DNA of 64,000 bases from Rickettsiales bacterium (GTDB taxonomy: Bacteria; Pseudomonadota; Alphaproteobacteria; UBA8366): contig PBOZ01000100.1 of NCBI GenBank assembly GCA_002724555.1, positions 50,364 to 114,363 on the forward strand. Direction: 5' to 3'. Positions 1-9,673 of this stretch are shown here, one piece after another; position 1 is the first letter of the stretch; each line of letters begins with the position of its first letter. The position numbers and the translations under genes are program-made. Below the pieces are notes generated by a model. That model saw only the letters and a list, made by a program, of their open reading frames with translations. It made no database searches and was not told the origin of the DNA.

Positions 1-342
1 AACGGCTTTCGACCCGCCACGTCGTTTAGCTTCAGCTGGGTCCTCCATCTGTTCACAAATGGCAACCCGGAAACCCCGGCGTATTAATCGCTCGAGATAG
101 CCGTCCATGGCGTGGACCGGGACCCCGCACATCGGAATATCTTTGCCTTTGTGGCTACCGCGTTTTGTCAGCGCAATATCGAGAGCCGCTGCAGCCGCGA
201 TTGCGTCATCAAAAAACATTTCGTAAAAATCACCCATGCGGAAAAATAACAAAGCATCCGGGTAGGCTTCTTTGTGCTCGAAAAACTGCGCCATCATAGG
301 GGTCATAGCGCGCGGCAAGTTCTTTGTAGCAGGCTCAGACAT
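1..342 (-). CDS. mutS: DNA mismatch repair protein MutS, N-terminal part (runs off the window)
   Basis: The 114 codons present encode the mismatch-binding domain I of MutS, which recognises base mismatches and small loops and then recruits MutL. Visible signatures are the Q-F-F-E-H-K segment near residue 19 and [11 protein letters not shown] around residues 37-47, which carries the conserved Phe-x-Glu that stacks on the mismatch. CGVPVHA and the [17 protein letters not shown] stretch follow. The start is the ATG at 342, giving [20 protein letters not shown]. The rest of the gene lies left of the window. It is divergent from the malic enzyme gene across a 143-nt gap that must hold both promoters. 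Confidence 0.95.
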   Translation of the reverse strand, partial: MSEPATKNLPRAMTPMMAQFFEHKEAYPDALLFFRMGDFYEMFFDDAIAAAAALDIALTKRGSHKGKDIPMCGVPVHAMDGYLERLIRRGFRVAICEQMEDPAEAKRRGGSKAV

Positions 343-485
343 ATAATAAGAAAATAACACGCACGGCCCGGTAAGATGCAAGACACCGGTGAATATTAGG
401 TGCCAAATTAGCCCAATAAGTTGAAAAAGCGCCGGCGATGCGGAATGCTGCTACCCGAAACATCTAAATATAGGAAAATTAACAG

Positions 486-2777
486 ATGGCTGATCAGTCC
501 ACGCTTCGCGAAGATGCATTGCAATTCCACGCTGGAGGGAAGCGCCATGGAAAAATCGAAGTGAACGCTACCAAGGCATTGACCACTCAGCGGGATCTCG
601 CACTCGCATATTCGCCCGGCGTGGCCTATCCATGTCTCGAGATTGAAGCCGACCCCGCAACCGCTTACGACTATACGGCAAAGGGCAATTTTGTTGCGGT
701 AATCTCGAATGGCACGGCAGTACTCGGACTTGGGAATATCGGCGCGCTCGCGTCGAAACCTGTTATGGAAGGTAAGTCCGTTCTCTTCAAACGCTTCGCT
801 GATGTCGATGGTATCGACATCGAGGTAGCAACGGAAGACGTCGACGAATTTGTCAACTGCGTCAGGTTGATAGGCAACAATTACGGTGGCATTAACCTTG
901 AGGATATTAAGGCCCCTGAATGTTTCTTGATCGAGGAGCGCTTGAAAGAGGAGCTCGAAGTACCCGTTTTCCACGATGACCAACACGGGACGGCTATTAT
1001 CACCACTGCTGGCTTCATTAATGCCCTGCATTTGACAGACCGCAATTATAGCGATGCGAAAATCGTGGTAAACGGCGCAGGCGCATCTGCCATCGCCTGT
1101 GTCGAGCTGATAAAGAGCGTCGGCGTTCCGAATGAAAATGTAATAATGTGTGACAGCCGCGGCGTTATCTATCGTGGCCGCGAAGACGGAATGAACCAGT
1201 GGAAATCCGCCCACGCTGTTGATACCGATGCTCGCGACCTCGCAGAGGCCCTGATCGGTGCTGACGTATTTATTGGCCTTTCAAAGAAAGACGTCGTCTC
1301 GCGACATATGATACAATCGATGGCGGACAAACCTATTATTTTCGCCATGGCAAATCCCGATCCCGAAATTACACCGGAAGAGGTTAAAGCCGTTCGCGAT
1401 GACGCGATCATCGCAACAGGCCGATCTGATTATCCGAACCAGGTCAACAATGTTTTGGGGTTTCCATACATTTTTAGAGGTGCCCTCGACGTCCACGCGT
1501 CACGCATAAACGAAGAGATGAAAATCGCCGCGGCAAAAGCGCTCGCTGAATTGGCTCGAGAAAACGTGCCCGAGGAAGTCGCGGCGGCTTATGGCGGGAA
1601 ACAACTTCAATACGGGAACGACTATATTATTCCAGTCCCTTTCGACCCACGATTGATTTCGGCCGTTCCAGCAGCGGTCGCTCAAGCAGCCATGGATACC
1701 GGCGTGGCGCAACGGCCGGTAAAAGATATAGAAGCTTACAAGCGCGAACTTTCGGCACGGCTTGATCCGACTTCGGGATCACTGCAAATGATTCTTGATC
1801 AAGTGCGATTGAATCCAAAGCGTGTCGTCTTCGCGGAAGGGGAGGACGACCGCGTCATTCGAGCGGCGATCCAATTCCGCAATGCGGGTTATGGTGAACC
1901 AATTTTGATTGGTCGAGAGGGCCGGGTAAAACAAACGATAGAAGAGCTAGGCCTCAACGGATCCGGGCTTGAAATTCACAATGCGCGCCTCAGCGACAAA
2001 AACCAAATATATGCGGATTTTTTATATAAACGATTACAGCGCGACGGCTTCTTGGCGCGCGATTGTCAGCGGCTGGTGAATCAAGACAGAAATATCTTTG
2101 GCGCTTGCATGGTAGCCAACGGTGACGCCGATGCTATGCTAACTGGTGTAACCCGCGTCTTCAGCGTTGCATTCAATGAGATAAGCCGCGTCATCGATCC
2201 GCGTCCAAACCAACGCCTGATGGGTGTGTCACTTGTTACCGGGCACGATCACTCATTCCTCATCGCCGACACCCGTATTCACGAAGTGCCCACTGCGGGG
2301 GAACTTGCCGATATAGCAATTGAAGCAGCGCAATTTGCACGGCGGTTCGGCCACGATCCGCGCGTAGCACTATTATCGTTTTCAAATTTTGGCCAACCAA
2401 TGCGCCCACACATGAAACGTATTCGAGATGCGGTATCGATCCTGGAAGACCGACAGGTTGATTTTGAGTTCGATGGCGACATGCAAGCTAGCGTCGCGCT
2501 AGACTATGATCTTATGCAGGATGTATTTCCTTTCTGCCGTTTAACTGGTCCTGCCAATGTTTTGGTCATGCCAGCTCTGCACAGTGCAAGCATCAGTTCC
2601 AACCTTATGGACGCTGTGGGCGGCGGTACCGTGATTGGCCCAATATTGGTTGGCCTCTCGAAACCGGTCCAAATCGTTCCGCTTGGCTCATCTGTCAATG
2701 ATCTCGTGAACATCGCTGCTTTTGCAGCACACGATGCCATCGTAGCAAAAACGAATACAAACCAACCTGATGTCTAG
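486..2777 (+). CDS. maeB: NADP-dependent malic enzyme (oxaloacetate-decarboxylating) with C-terminal phosphotransacetylase-like domain
   Basis: This 763-residue protein has the two-part build of large bacterial malic enzymes. The catalytic malic and NAD-binding domains occupy about residues 1-430, with SPGVA at 43, [13 protein letters not shown] around 74-86 and a dinucleotide-binding VVNGAGASA near 190. A phosphate acetyl/butyryltransferase-like domain covers about 430-760. In this family the second domain is regulatory (acetyl-CoA sensing) rather than an active transacetylase. The enzyme converts malate to pyruvate, CO2 and reduced cofactor, supplying NADPH and pyruvate in the cytosol. NADP preference is inferred from family, not from a residue I can point to. 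The 3' end overlaps the convergent macro-domain gene by 4 nt. Confidence 0.95.
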   Translation: MADQSTLREDALQFHAGGKRHGKIEVNATKALTTQRDLALAYSPGVAYPCLEIEADPATAYDYTAKGNFVAVISNGTAVLGLGNIGALASKPVMEGKSVLFKRFADVDGIDIEVATEDVDEFVNCVRLIGNNYGGINLEDIKAPECFLIEERLKEELEVPVFHDDQHGTAIITTAGFINALHLTDRNYSDAKIVVNGAGASAIACVELIKSVGVPNENVIMCDSRGVIYRGREDGMNQWKSAHAVDTDARDLAEALIGADVFIGLSKKDVVSRHMIQSMADKPIIFAMANPDPEITPEEVKAVRDDAIIATGRSDYPNQVNNVLGFPYIFRGALDVHASRINEEMKIAAAKALAELARENVPEEVAAAYGGKQLQYGNDYIIPVPFDPRLISAVPAAVAQAAMDTGVAQRPVKDIEAYKRELSARLDPTSGSLQMILDQVRLNPKRVVFAEGEDDRVIRAAIQFRNAGYGEPILIGREGRVKQTIEELGLNGSGLEIHNARLSDKNQIYADFLYKRLQRDGFLARDCQRLVNQDRNIFGACMVANGDADAMLTGVTRVFSVAFNEISRVIDPRPNQRLMGVSLVTGHDHSFLIADTRIHEVPTAGELADIAIEAAQFARRFGHDPRVALLSFSNFGQPMRPHMKRIRDAVSILEDRQVDFEFDGDMQASVALDYDLMQDVFPFCRLTGPANVLVMPALHSASISSNLMDAVGGGTVIGPILVGLSKPVQIVPLGSSVNDLVNIAAFAAHDAIVAKTNTNQPDV

Positions 2778-3289
2778 TTTTCAAATTTCGCAACTTCAGT
2801 ACTGATTGCTGCTGTAACCTCGCTACCGAAACAACAAAATATAACTTGCCAAATGCGCGGTTGATTTCTAATGAACTCAACGACCGTTCGTACAGCTATT
2901 GAACACGCGCGTGATACCGGGAACCGGTAAACGCCCGTTGAAATTGCTGGAAAAGCGATGCTGCCAATATCATTTTCCAAAGCCAATTCAAGCGACGAAC
3001 GATAGCAGCTGGAGAGGAGTACATCTTCGCCCCCGCTACCACCTTGCCAGACCGGCCCAACTGTATGAATAACGTGCTGGGCAGCTAAATCATAACCGGC
3101 AGTAATCTTTGCGGCGCCTGTCAGACATCCACCAAGAGTGCGGCATTCAGCTAGTAATTGAGGCCCAGCCGCGTGATGAATCGCCCCATCAACGCCACCG
3201 CCACCAAGCAAAGATTCGTTCGCCGCATTCACAATAGCATCCACGGCAAGCTTCGTGATGTCCGCTTCAATAACTTTTATCCGGTGCAT
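2774..3289 (-). CDS. Macro domain protein (O-acetyl-ADP-ribose deacetylase-like)
   Basis: A single macro domain of 171 residues with the ADP-ribose-binding signatures of the YmdB/MacroD class: [19 protein letters not shown] near the N-terminus and a later ISTGVYRFP phosphate-binding loop. Family members hydrolyse O-acetyl-ADP-ribose or remove ADP-ribose from protein side chains. I chose the ATG at 3289 because AAAGG sits about 8 nt upstream; an ATG three codons earlier (3298) would overlap that ribosome site. The gene overlaps the end of the AmpG-like permease gene by about 20 nt on the same strand, which suggests co-transcription with it and the PfkB kinase. It also converges on maeB with a 4-nt overlap. 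Confidence 0.85.
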   Translation of the reverse strand: MHRIKVIEADITKLAVDAIVNAANESLLGGGGVDGAIHHAAGPQLLAECRTLGGCLTGAAKITAGYDLAAQHVIHTVGPVWQGGSGGEDVLLSSCYRSSLELALENDIGSIAFPAISTGVYRFPVSRACSIAVRTVVEFIRNQPRIWQVIFCCFGSEVTAAISTEVAKFEN

Positions 3290-4589
3290 GGGCTGCATCC
3301 TTTGTCTGGCAACGCTGTGCTGGGTAGTGCCGCATCAGGAACCATATGAGAAGCAATGCCGGCAACGCCGCAACCGTCGTCAGCAAAAAGAACGAAACCC
3401 AATTCATATGATCCGCAAACCACCCGGCAGAGGCGGAAAGCATCGTCCGAGCCCCACCCATCACGGAAGTTAGCAACGCATACTGGGTTGCCGTATACGA
3501 TTGGTTACACAGGCTCGAGAGATATGCGACAAACGCAGTCGAGCCCATTCCAGTTGCAAGATTTTCAGCGGTCACTGTAATCGTAAGTACTGTTAAGTCA
3601 TGACCAACAAGTGCCTGATAGACGAAGATCAAGTTTGAAAGTGCCTGCAAAATACCACAGGCGAATAAACTCCGCAGAGTCCCGAGGCCGGCGACCATTA
3701 TGCCACCAAGGAACCCACCAACAATAATGGCCGAAAATCCAACACCCTTTTTAATTCCAGCGATCTCAGGCTTCGTGAATTCGAGTTCAAGAAAAAAGGG
3801 TGTTTGCATCACCGACAAAACGGAGTCACCCAGTTTGTATAAAACAATGATGCCAATAATCAACAGGCATCCCGGCCGAGCAAAAAAATCGGCAAGCGGC
3901 GCGACCACCGAGTCCTTCAATCCTGTCATCATTGTATCCTCGCCCGACGAGGATAAATCAGCCTTGGGTTCGGGATTTAACAAAATGGCTATAATACCGA
4001 TTAAAGCGACCGCGCCCATCGTCATAAAAGCGGCCGTCCACCCGAAGGTGGAAGCAACAATCAAACCCGCGGTACCAGATCCGACTTGGCCCACTCGATA
4101 CCCGAAAACAACTGTTGCCGCGCCAGCGCCCAGCTGCCTCTCTTCAAGAATTTCGACCCGGTAAGCATCAATAACGATATCCTGGCTTGCAGAAGTGAAG
4201 GCGACCCCAAGTGTTACGGCAGCAGCTAAAAATATGTCGCCTGGCAGCTCGATAAACCCCAGGCTCAAAACGCAAGCGAGCAATGCGATTTGAGAAACAA
4301 TAATCCAACCACGCCGCCGCCCCAATGCATCGGTCACGATTGGGATAGAAAGACGGTCAAAAGCTGGCGCCCAGAGGAATTTAAAGGCATAGGGCAGGCC
4401 AACTAGCGCGAAGAGACCAATAGATGTCTTCGAGAGACCACTTTCTTGCAGCCAGGCGGTAACCGGATCGCCTAATATGCCCAACGGAAATCCGCTGGAA
4501 ATTCCGAGAAACGTGATCACCAGGACCCGTTTATCACGGTAAACGGCCGCCGCCGACCTCCACGCGGCAAACCGCGCACCAAAGTCCAT
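3267..4589 (-). CDS. ampG: AmpG-like muropeptide MFS permease
   Basis: About 440 residues, almost entirely hydrophobic helices (roughly twelve membrane segments). The AmpG hallmark lies near the N-terminus: [20 protein letters not shown], followed by a segment reading [22 protein letters not shown]. AmpG imports GlcNAc-anhydro-muropeptides from the periplasm for peptidoglycan recycling. The start is the ATG at 4589; a TTG at 4607 would overlap the upstream kinase gene by 8 nt and is the alternative. Lytic transglycosylase MltA (33.3-34.5 kb) and the L,D-transpeptidase (57.8-58.4 kb) in this window act in the same cell-wall economy. Substrate is inferred from family; some AmpG-like permeases are not characterised. 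Confidence 0.82.
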   Translation of the reverse strand: MDFGARFAAWRSAAAVYRDKRVLVITFLGISSGFPLGILGDPVTAWLQESGLSKTSIGLFALVGLPYAFKFLWAPAFDRLSIPIVTDALGRRRGWIIVSQIALLACVLSLGFIELPGDIFLAAAVTLGVAFTSASQDIVIDAYRVEILEERQLGAGAATVVFGYRVGQVGSGTAGLIVASTFGWTAAFMTMGAVALIGIIAILLNPEPKADLSSSGEDTMMTGLKDSVVAPLADFFARPGCLLIIGIIVLYKLGDSVLSVMQTPFFLELEFTKPEIAGIKKGVGFSAIIVGGFLGGIMVAGLGTLRSLFACGILQALSNLIFVYQALVGHDLTVLTITVTAENLATGMGSTAFVAYLSSLCNQSYTATQYALLTSVMGGARTMLSASAGWFADHMNWVSFFLLTTVAALPALLLIWFLMRHYPAQRCQTKDAAHAPDKSY

Positions 4590-4599
4590 CAGAGTTCTA

Positions 4600-5586
4600 C
4601 TACCCAAACTCGCGTTCTAGCAGCATCTTTAGAGAAGTTTCGGGTCGTGCACCGACATGGCTAATAACTTCCGTTGCTGTCAGAGTAGCAATCTCCCCAC
4701 ATTTCCGTAGGTCCATGCCCTGGGTATATCCAAATAGAAAACCAGCCGCGAATTGGTCACCGGCGCCTGTGGTATCCACTACAGCGTCTAGAGGCAATGG
4801 ATCAATGATGTGAACTTCGTCACCCGACAGAATAACTGAGCCCTTCGGGCCACGTGTAAGGCAAATAATCTCACACTGCCCACGCACGTGCCGCATGGCG
4901 GATTCAAAATCGTCAACCTGATAAAGCGATTTTATTTCTTCTTCGTTACCGAAAAGTATGTCGGTATGATCCGCAACCAACATTTGGAAAGCATTTCGAT
5001 GGCGATCTACACAAAAGGGATCCGACAAGGTTATGGAGACCTTACGTTGCACTGCATGCGCAAGACGGGCCGCTTCGACAAAAGCGGCCTGTGCGTCAGG
5101 CGGATCGAACAGATAGCCCTCCATATAAACGACCTTCGAAGATTTGATGATGTCCTTGTCGATGTCCTGCGGCGTTAAATTTGAAGCTGCACCCAAGTTG
5201 GTGCACATCGTCCGCTGTGCATCCGGCGTAATTAATACAAGGCAAGAACCAGTTTGTGGGCCTTCTGTAGTGGCAGCCGTAAAAAAATCGACGCCAACCG
5301 ACTTCATATCATGACGAAAAACATCCCCCAGCTGATCGTCCCGCACTTTGCCAATAAAAACTCCCTTTCCGCCTAGAGATGCAAAGCCAGCCATTGTATT
5401 ACCACAAGACCCGCCGGAGACTTCCTGTACAGCCGACATATTTGCGTAAATTTCACTCGATCGTCCCGTATCTATTAGGGTCATCCCTCCTTTTTCCAGT
5501 GATTGTTCTCCAAGAAAGGCGTCGTCAACAGTAGCCAATACATCGACCATTGCATTACCAATTCCGACCAAATCGTATTCCAGCAT
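4600..5586 (-). CDS. PfkB-family carbohydrate/nucleoside kinase (adenosine kinase-like)
   Basis: A 328-residue ribokinase-fold kinase. The PfkB C-terminal signature DTTGAGDQFAAG is at about 271-282, with Asp277 as the expected catalytic base. The N-terminal glycine-rich SGGSCGNTMAGFASLGGKG segment forms the substrate lid. Full-length similarity by eye is to the alphaproteobacterial 'adenosine kinase' group, but substrates in PfkB families are hard to read from sequence, so only phosphorylation of a sugar or nucleoside is claimed. It starts at the ATG at 5586 and is followed closely by the permease and macro-domain genes, apparently one leftward unit. The gap to the divergent EI24-type gene holds the promoters. 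Confidence 0.85.
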   Translation of the reverse strand: MLEYDLVGIGNAMVDVLATVDDAFLGEQSLEKGGMTLIDTGRSSEIYANMSAVQEVSGGSCGNTMAGFASLGGKGVFIGKVRDDQLGDVFRHDMKSVGVDFFTAATTEGPQTGSCLVLITPDAQRTMCTNLGAASNLTPQDIDKDIIKSSKVVYMEGYLFDPPDAQAAFVEAARLAHAVQRKVSITLSDPFCVDRHRNAFQMLVADHTDILFGNEEEIKSLYQVDDFESAMRHVRGQCEIICLTRGPKGSVILSGDEVHIIDPLPLDAVVDTTGAGDQFAAGFLFGYTQGMDLRKCGEIATLTATEVISHVGARPETSLKMLLEREFG

Positions 5587-5733
5587 TTGAATACCCCTGC
5601 GCTAGACCGTCATTCACATAGTTGAGCGAATTTGACGGAGTATAGCCGTCGCTCGACGCCCGGCAAGGTGAGCGTCTTGCGCCAACAGCCCACCATCGAT
5701 AAATGTGCGGAATCTGTTTTTGGGAATGACTCT

Positions 5734-6480
5734 ATGTTCAGCCATCTTTTAAAAGCCGTTGCGCAGATTAACGATCCTGCACTAAGGCGTGTCGTTCTGT
5801 TCGGTACCGGTGGTGCCGCAATCGTCTTCATAATCCTTTTGAGTCTAGCCTGGTGGCTTCACGATACCTATGCCCACCATATATTAGAGGGTTTTTTGAA
5901 AGGTTGGGGGCTTTGGGCATGGCTTCTGAGCTTAATTCTCAAGTTTATCAACTTGTTGTTCGCCCTAAGCGCCCTCTTTGTAATTGCTATCTTATTCCCG
6001 GTTATAGCAACCCTGATTATTGGTTTGTTTCTTGAAGACGTCGTGGCTGCCGTCGAAAAGAAACATTATCCTGGCAGGCCCGCGGCTCGCTCACAGCCAA
6101 TTTCAGAAGTTTTGGGATCTAACTCGCGTTTTGTATTGCTCGTAATTAGCCTTAATCTCCTTTGCCTGCCCCTCTATCTCATCCTATTACTTGTGCCTCC
6201 ACTCAATCTCGTCCTTTATTATTTACTAAATGGCTATTTGGTGAGCCGCGAGTACTTCGGGCTCATCGCGACGAGGCACATGGACCCAGCGTTGGCATCG
6301 AAAATGTGGCGAACCAACAGGGGAAGGGTGCTCCTTGCCGGTATCATAATCACTTTTCTTTTGACCGTCCCTGTAGTCAATCTTTTAACGCCTGTGATCG
6401 CGACTGCCTTTATGGTGCACGTCTTCTATAATTTGCCAACCTGCCAAAAGCCTCTGTCCCAAACGGCGGACGCCCACTAG
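5734..6480 (+). CDS. EI24/CysZ-type integral membrane protein
   Basis: A 248-residue protein with several long hydrophobic helices and the general layout of the EI24 family (which includes the CysZ sulfate permease): an amphipathic start, LINPALRR-like text close to the N-terminus (here INDPALRRV), and a central LPLYLILLLVPPLNLVLYYLLNGYLVSREYF stretch typical of the domain (written over about 31 residues; key feature is the PP followed by YLLNGYLVSREYF). In alphaproteobacteria such proteins are mostly uncharacterised and I do not assign sulfate transport. The ATG at 5734 is preferred because it begins the hydrophobic domain and has GGGA just upstream. The reading frame stays open to 5632, but that extension looks non-coding. 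Confidence 0.75.
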   Translation: MFSHLLKAVAQINDPALRRVVLFGTGGAAIVFIILLSLAWWLHDTYAHHILEGFLKGWGLWAWLLSLILKFINLLFALSALFVIAILFPVIATLIIGLFLEDVVAAVEKKHYPGRPAARSQPISEVLGSNSRFVLLVISLNLLCLPLYLILLLVPPLNLVLYYLLNGYLVSREYFGLIATRHMDPALASKMWRTNRGRVLLAGIIITFLLTVPVVNLLTPVIATAFMVHVFYNLPTCQKPLSQTADAH

Positions 6481-6565
6481 TATCCGCATCTAACTTTTTA
6501 CGATGCAGACCTGCAAGTCGGTTTAGTCTAGACAAAACAGATGTAATCCTTTCTAAGGAGCAAGT

Positions 6566-7048
6566 ATGGCCGAAGATTCGAAATCGCCCCCCCACTTCCC
6601 AAATGAACTGGGAAATAGAGTGCTAAACATTCCAGCAGCAACACGCTCAGAACGGCTTCCCGGTTCTCCGGGCGAGGGCAGACGCCTTATTGTCGGGCGA
6701 GAAATTTGCCTCTCAGGCGAGATTACCGAGTGCGATACTCTTGTCGTTGAAGGCCAAGTCGAAGCTAACTTAAATGATAGCCATAGAATTGAAATTACTG
6801 AGAGTGGCTATTTTAAAGGTAAAGTCGATATTGCGATTGCCGAGATAAGAGGACATTTCGAAGGCCAACTAATCGCGCGTGAAAGATTAATTATTTACAA
6901 AACAGGGCGGGTTACCGGAACAGTCGCGTGCGCAGAGATCGAAATCGAACGCGGCGGCATAATGTCCGGCGAGGTGGATGTAGCAGTCGCGGCAGAAACG
7001 CAAAATGTCGATAAAAACGACAACAAAACACCGGATGTTGCCAATTAG
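6566..7048 (+). CDS. Bactofilin family cytoskeletal protein
   Basis: A 160-residue protein whose central part is a bactofilin beta-helix (about residues 30-145). It has the typical opening LIVGREICLSGEITECD, then VEGQVEANL, GYFKGKVDIAIAEIRGHFEG and GRVTGTVACAEIEIERGGIMSG, that is, regularly spaced Gly and hydrophobic positions. Bactofilins self-assemble into nucleotide-free polymers that scaffold cell-wall enzymes, stalks or chromosome segregation proteins. The disordered N-terminal 30 residues, rich in Pro and Ser, fit the family. A good AAGGAG ribosome site precedes the ATG. The 3' end overlaps the following lipoprotein gene by 44 nt. Confidence 0.9.
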   Translation: MAEDSKSPPHFPNELGNRVLNIPAATRSERLPGSPGEGRRLIVGREICLSGEITECDTLVVEGQVEANLNDSHRIEITESGYFKGKVDIAIAEIRGHFEGQLIARERLIIYKTGRVTGTVACAEIEIERGGIMSGEVDVAVAAETQNVDKNDNKTPDVAN

Positions 7049-7526
7049 TCGGGGCGTCGTAGCAGTCTGCTTGCTACTCACACTTGCAGCTTGCAATGCG
7101 AGCTTGCCGAATTGGACCATACCCCAAAAGCCCACACAGAAAATGGCACAAAAAAAGGGCATAGAGAAAGTAGTCCTAAAGAAGCCGGTGCCGCATGACG
7201 AAATTTCAAATCTGAATTTTAAGGCCAGGAAAGTTGATTTAATTGCCACCATTCCCCCAGACACTAACCCTAGACATCTCATTGGTTTGGAATCACACGG
7301 TTTGGCGGATAAATTAGGCTCTCCAAACTTTGTCCGACGGGACGGGTCAGCGGAGGTTTGGCAATATTCATCCAAGTCCTGCATCCTCGATGCATTCCTC
7401 TACCGTATTGATGGAAAATTGTTAGTCGATTATGTGGAACTCCGAGGACGCGGCACGGCAGCGCTTTCCCGACAAGATTGCTATCTCAAAATGTTGCAAG
7501 CGCATTTAATGCGAAAGCAAGGCTAA
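7005..7526 (+). CDS. Small predicted lipoprotein of unknown function
   Basis: A 173-residue protein with a lipoprotein signal: basic N-terminus, hydrophobic VVAVCLLLTLAAC and lipobox cysteine at residue 30. The mature part ends in a compact domain of about 90 residues (HLIGLESHGLADKLGSPNFVRRDG..., then EVWQYSSKSCILDAFLY). Its 'choose-a-path' helix followed by a W-Q-Y strand recalls SmpA/BamE-like folds, but I cannot confirm that. The frame starts at 7005 inside the bactofilin gene; an internal ATG at 7035 would give a tighter signal peptide. The overlap implies translation coupled to bactofilin. Its end overlaps nth by 4 nt on the opposite strand. Confidence 0.72.
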   Translation: MSIKTTTKHRMLPISRGVVAVCLLLTLAACNASLPNWTIPQKPTQKMAQKKGIEKVVLKKPVPHDEISNLNFKARKVDLIATIPPDTNPRHLIGLESHGLADKLGSPNFVRRDGSAEVWQYSSKSCILDAFLYRIDGKLLVDYVELRGRGTAALSRQDCYLKMLQAHLMRKQG

Positions 7527-8155
7527 AAGGTTTTGCCCCTGAATCGACAAAGTTCCTCAACAATACAAGCAGAACAATCTGGGTATCGAGCCTTACATAC
7601 ATACCGGCCGTGCAAGATAAGCCAATGATGGGCGTGTAGTTTGTAGTGTTCGGGTGTTTTTTTCTCAAGTTTCTTTTCAACCGCGAGAGGGGTCTTACCC
7701 GGCGCTAGGCCCGTGCGATTACCAATTCGAAAAATGTGAGTGTCGACGGCAATCGTCGGTTCGCCAAAGGCGATATTTAGCACAACACTCGCCGTCTTTC
7801 GGCCCACACCAGGAAGATTCTCAAGTGCATCTCGGTCTCGGGGAACCTCGCTGCCATGTTCTTCAATCAGTAATCTGCTCAGCGCAATGACATTCTTCGC
7901 TTTCGCGTTAAACAATCCTATCGTCTTGATGTGGTCGCGGACCCTATTTTCGCCAAGAGCCAACATTTTTTCCGGCGTATCCGCCACTTTGAACAACGGG
8001 CCTGTTGCTTTGTTCACACCTACGTCCGTAGCCTGTGCTGACAAAACCACAGCAACCAAAAGCGTATATGGGTTTACGTAATCTAGTTCACCCTTTGGCT
8101 CCGGCATCTGTGCCTGCAATCGACGATAAAACTCTTCAATGTCCGCTTTCTTCAT
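7523..8155 (-). CDS. nth: Endonuclease III (DNA glycosylase/AP lyase)
   Basis: 210 residues, the same size as E. coli Nth. The helix-hairpin-helix LPGVGRKTA contains Lys120 and is followed by Asp138 in VDTHIFR, the catalytic pair at identical numbering to E. coli. The C-terminal 4Fe-4S loop is complete: Cys187, Cys194, Cys197, Cys203 (C-x6-C-x2-C-x5-C). The enzyme removes oxidised pyrimidines and nicks the abasic site during base excision repair. The neighbouring divergent DUF2244 gene is, as I recall, a common nth neighbour in alphaproteobacteria. Confidence 0.97.
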   Translation of the reverse strand: MKKADIEEFYRRLQAQMPEPKGELDYVNPYTLLVAVVLSAQATDVGVNKATGPLFKVADTPEKMLALGENRVRDHIKTIGLFNAKAKNVIALSRLLIEEHGSEVPRDRDALENLPGVGRKTASVVLNIAFGEPTIAVDTHIFRIGNRTGLAPGKTPLAVEKKLEKKTPEHYKLHAHHWLILHGRYVCKARYPDCSACIVEELCRFRGKTF

Positions 8156-8251
8156 ATAATGAGATTAACTTCTAGCGAAATTAAGGCCAAGCAGCGAAAA
8201 GCTTACATTCAGTGTTAGACAATAGCGACCCCAGCTGCATAAGCTTTATAG

Positions 8252-8767
8252 ATGAGTCATCTTAACGCTAACGCCGATCGCCGGGAACACCACATCTTCT
8301 TCGAGGCAATCCTCCATCCAAACCGAAGTCTAAGTCCTTACGGATTTAAACTGCTTATTAGCATAATCGCCCTAACGATGCTTCTGCTTGGCATCTTATT
8401 TACGCTGATGGGTGCTTGGCCGGTGATTGGTTTTTGTAGCGTCGAACTATTTCTCCTATACGTGATGTTCAAACTTAACAATCGTGCTGGGAAAGCTTAC
8501 GAACGAGTCCGGCTCAATGCACGCTCCCTAGAAATCCATAAATACTCACCCACTGGCGCCCTGGAAACTTGGGAGTTTGAACCCACCTGGCTGCAGGTTA
8601 ATATGGACAACCCACCAGAGCGCAACAGTCAGCTAACAGTGGCAAGCCGGAATTGCCGTTTGATTATTGGGAAGTTTCTGACGCCGGAAGAACGGTTGGA
8701 ATTGGCGCAGGCCCTGAAAGACGCGCTTCGTGTTCGCCAGACGTCATTACCGTTTACGCCCACTTAA
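8252..8767 (+). CDS. DUF2244 family membrane protein
   Basis: 171 residues. It opens with a short hydrophilic stretch and the family-typical ILHPNRSLSPYGFKLL. Two transmembrane helices follow (about 32-53 and 58-75), then a cytoplasmic domain with the recognisable R-x-x-A-R-S-L-E-I segment and a W-EF-P-x-W-x-x-V strand. The C-terminal LTPEERLELAQALKDAL helix is characteristic of DUF2244. No function is established for the family. It lies between divergent nth and convergent dapB. Confidence 0.85.
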   Translation: MSHLNANADRREHHIFFEAILHPNRSLSPYGFKLLISIIALTMLLLGILFTLMGAWPVIGFCSVELFLLYVMFKLNNRAGKAYERVRLNARSLEIHKYSPTGALETWEFEPTWLQVNMDNPPERNSQLTVASRNCRLIIGKFLTPEERLELAQALKDALRVRQTSLPFTPT

Positions 8768-8779
8768 ACGTACGTATCG

Positions 8780-9595
8780 TCAATCTACAAAACCCAATAC
8801 ATTTCGCATGTCGTAAAGACCAGGAGATTTGCGCCAGCTCCAGAGAGCTGCGCGAATAGCACCAGCCGCAAAGACCTGCCGGCTTGACGATTTATGGCCA
8901 AGAGTAATGCGTTCTCCCTCAGAAGCAAAAATAACTTCATGCTCGCCCGTAACATCACCGCCACGCAGCGTTGCAAAACCGATATCGCCTGGCCTCCGTA
9001 CACCTGTGTGGCCATCGCGAACCGCCTGTTTAACATCTGTTAAGTTAACACCACGGCCTCTTGCTAAGCCCTCGCCAAGAGCCAAAGCTGTACCAGAAGG
9101 CGCATCAATCTTATGGCGGTGATGCATCTCCAAGACTTCGATGTCGTATTCAACATCTAGTAATTTTGCCGCTTGCTCCGCCAAAGCGATAAGAAGGGTT
9201 ACACCGACACTCGTATTCGCTGCACGCACGACAGGCACATGCTGCGCCGCCTTGTGGTATACGGCTTCCTGCTCTGGCGATAATCCAGTGGTGCCTGCGA
9301 CAATAGCCGACTTTGCTTGCGACGCCAATTCTGCGGCCTCAACCGCTACATCGGGTAGGGTAAAATCAACAACAACATCAACACCAGCTATAACGCTAGA
9401 AACGTCATCCGTAATCGCAACATTGAGCGTCCCAGCTCCAGCTAATAGGCCAGCATCCTGCCCAATAGCATCGCTGCCGGGTCGACCTGTTGCACCGGCC
9501 AGAACGCAGCCTTCGGTCATTGCAACCTGACGTATGTTCATTTGACCCATCCGGCCTGCAGCACCCAGAATACCGATTTTCAGATCGCCACTCAT
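8780..9595 (-). CDS. dapB: 4-hydroxy-tetrahydrodipicolinate reductase
   Basis: 271 residues. The N-terminal Rossmann motif is GAAGRMGQ, VDFTLPD lies near residue 100, and the substrate-binding EMHHRHKIDAPSGTAL is followed by the conserved GHTGVRRPGDIGFATLRGGDV. DapB reduces 4-hydroxy-tetrahydrodipicolinate with NAD(P)H on the way to diaminopimelate and lysine, so it feeds peptidoglycan synthesis. The ATG at 9595 is chosen because a strong AGGGGGA ribosome site lies about 7 nt upstream; a TTG two codons earlier is in frame. It lies downstream of dnaJ on the same strand, an order shared with many alphaproteobacteria. Confidence 0.97.
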   Translation of the reverse strand: MSGDLKIGILGAAGRMGQMNIRQVAMTEGCVLAGATGRPGSDAIGQDAGLLAGAGTLNVAITDDVSSVIAGVDVVVDFTLPDVAVEAAELASQAKSAIVAGTTGLSPEQEAVYHKAAQHVPVVRAANTSVGVTLLIALAEQAAKLLDVEYDIEVLEMHHRHKIDAPSGTALALGEGLARGRGVNLTDVKQAVRDGHTGVRRPGDIGFATLRGGDVTGEHEVIFASEGERITLGHKSSSRQVFAAGAIRAALWSWRKSPGLYDMRNVLGFVD

Positions 9596-9673
9596 TACCA
9601 ATCCCCCTGGTTCTTTTCGAGGAGAATATTTAGCTGCAACCAGGAATTAGTAAATGCATCAATTCCCAAAACT

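Noticed and set aside
408..1214. 268-codon open frame antisense to the malic enzyme
   Set aside because: It is the shadow of a strongly conserved protein in the opposite strand and shows no domain or ribosome site.
6618..6626. GAGTGCTAA, a perfect half of a CIRCE operator
   Set aside because: It lies inside the bactofilin gene and the other half-site is absent at the required 9-nt spacing.
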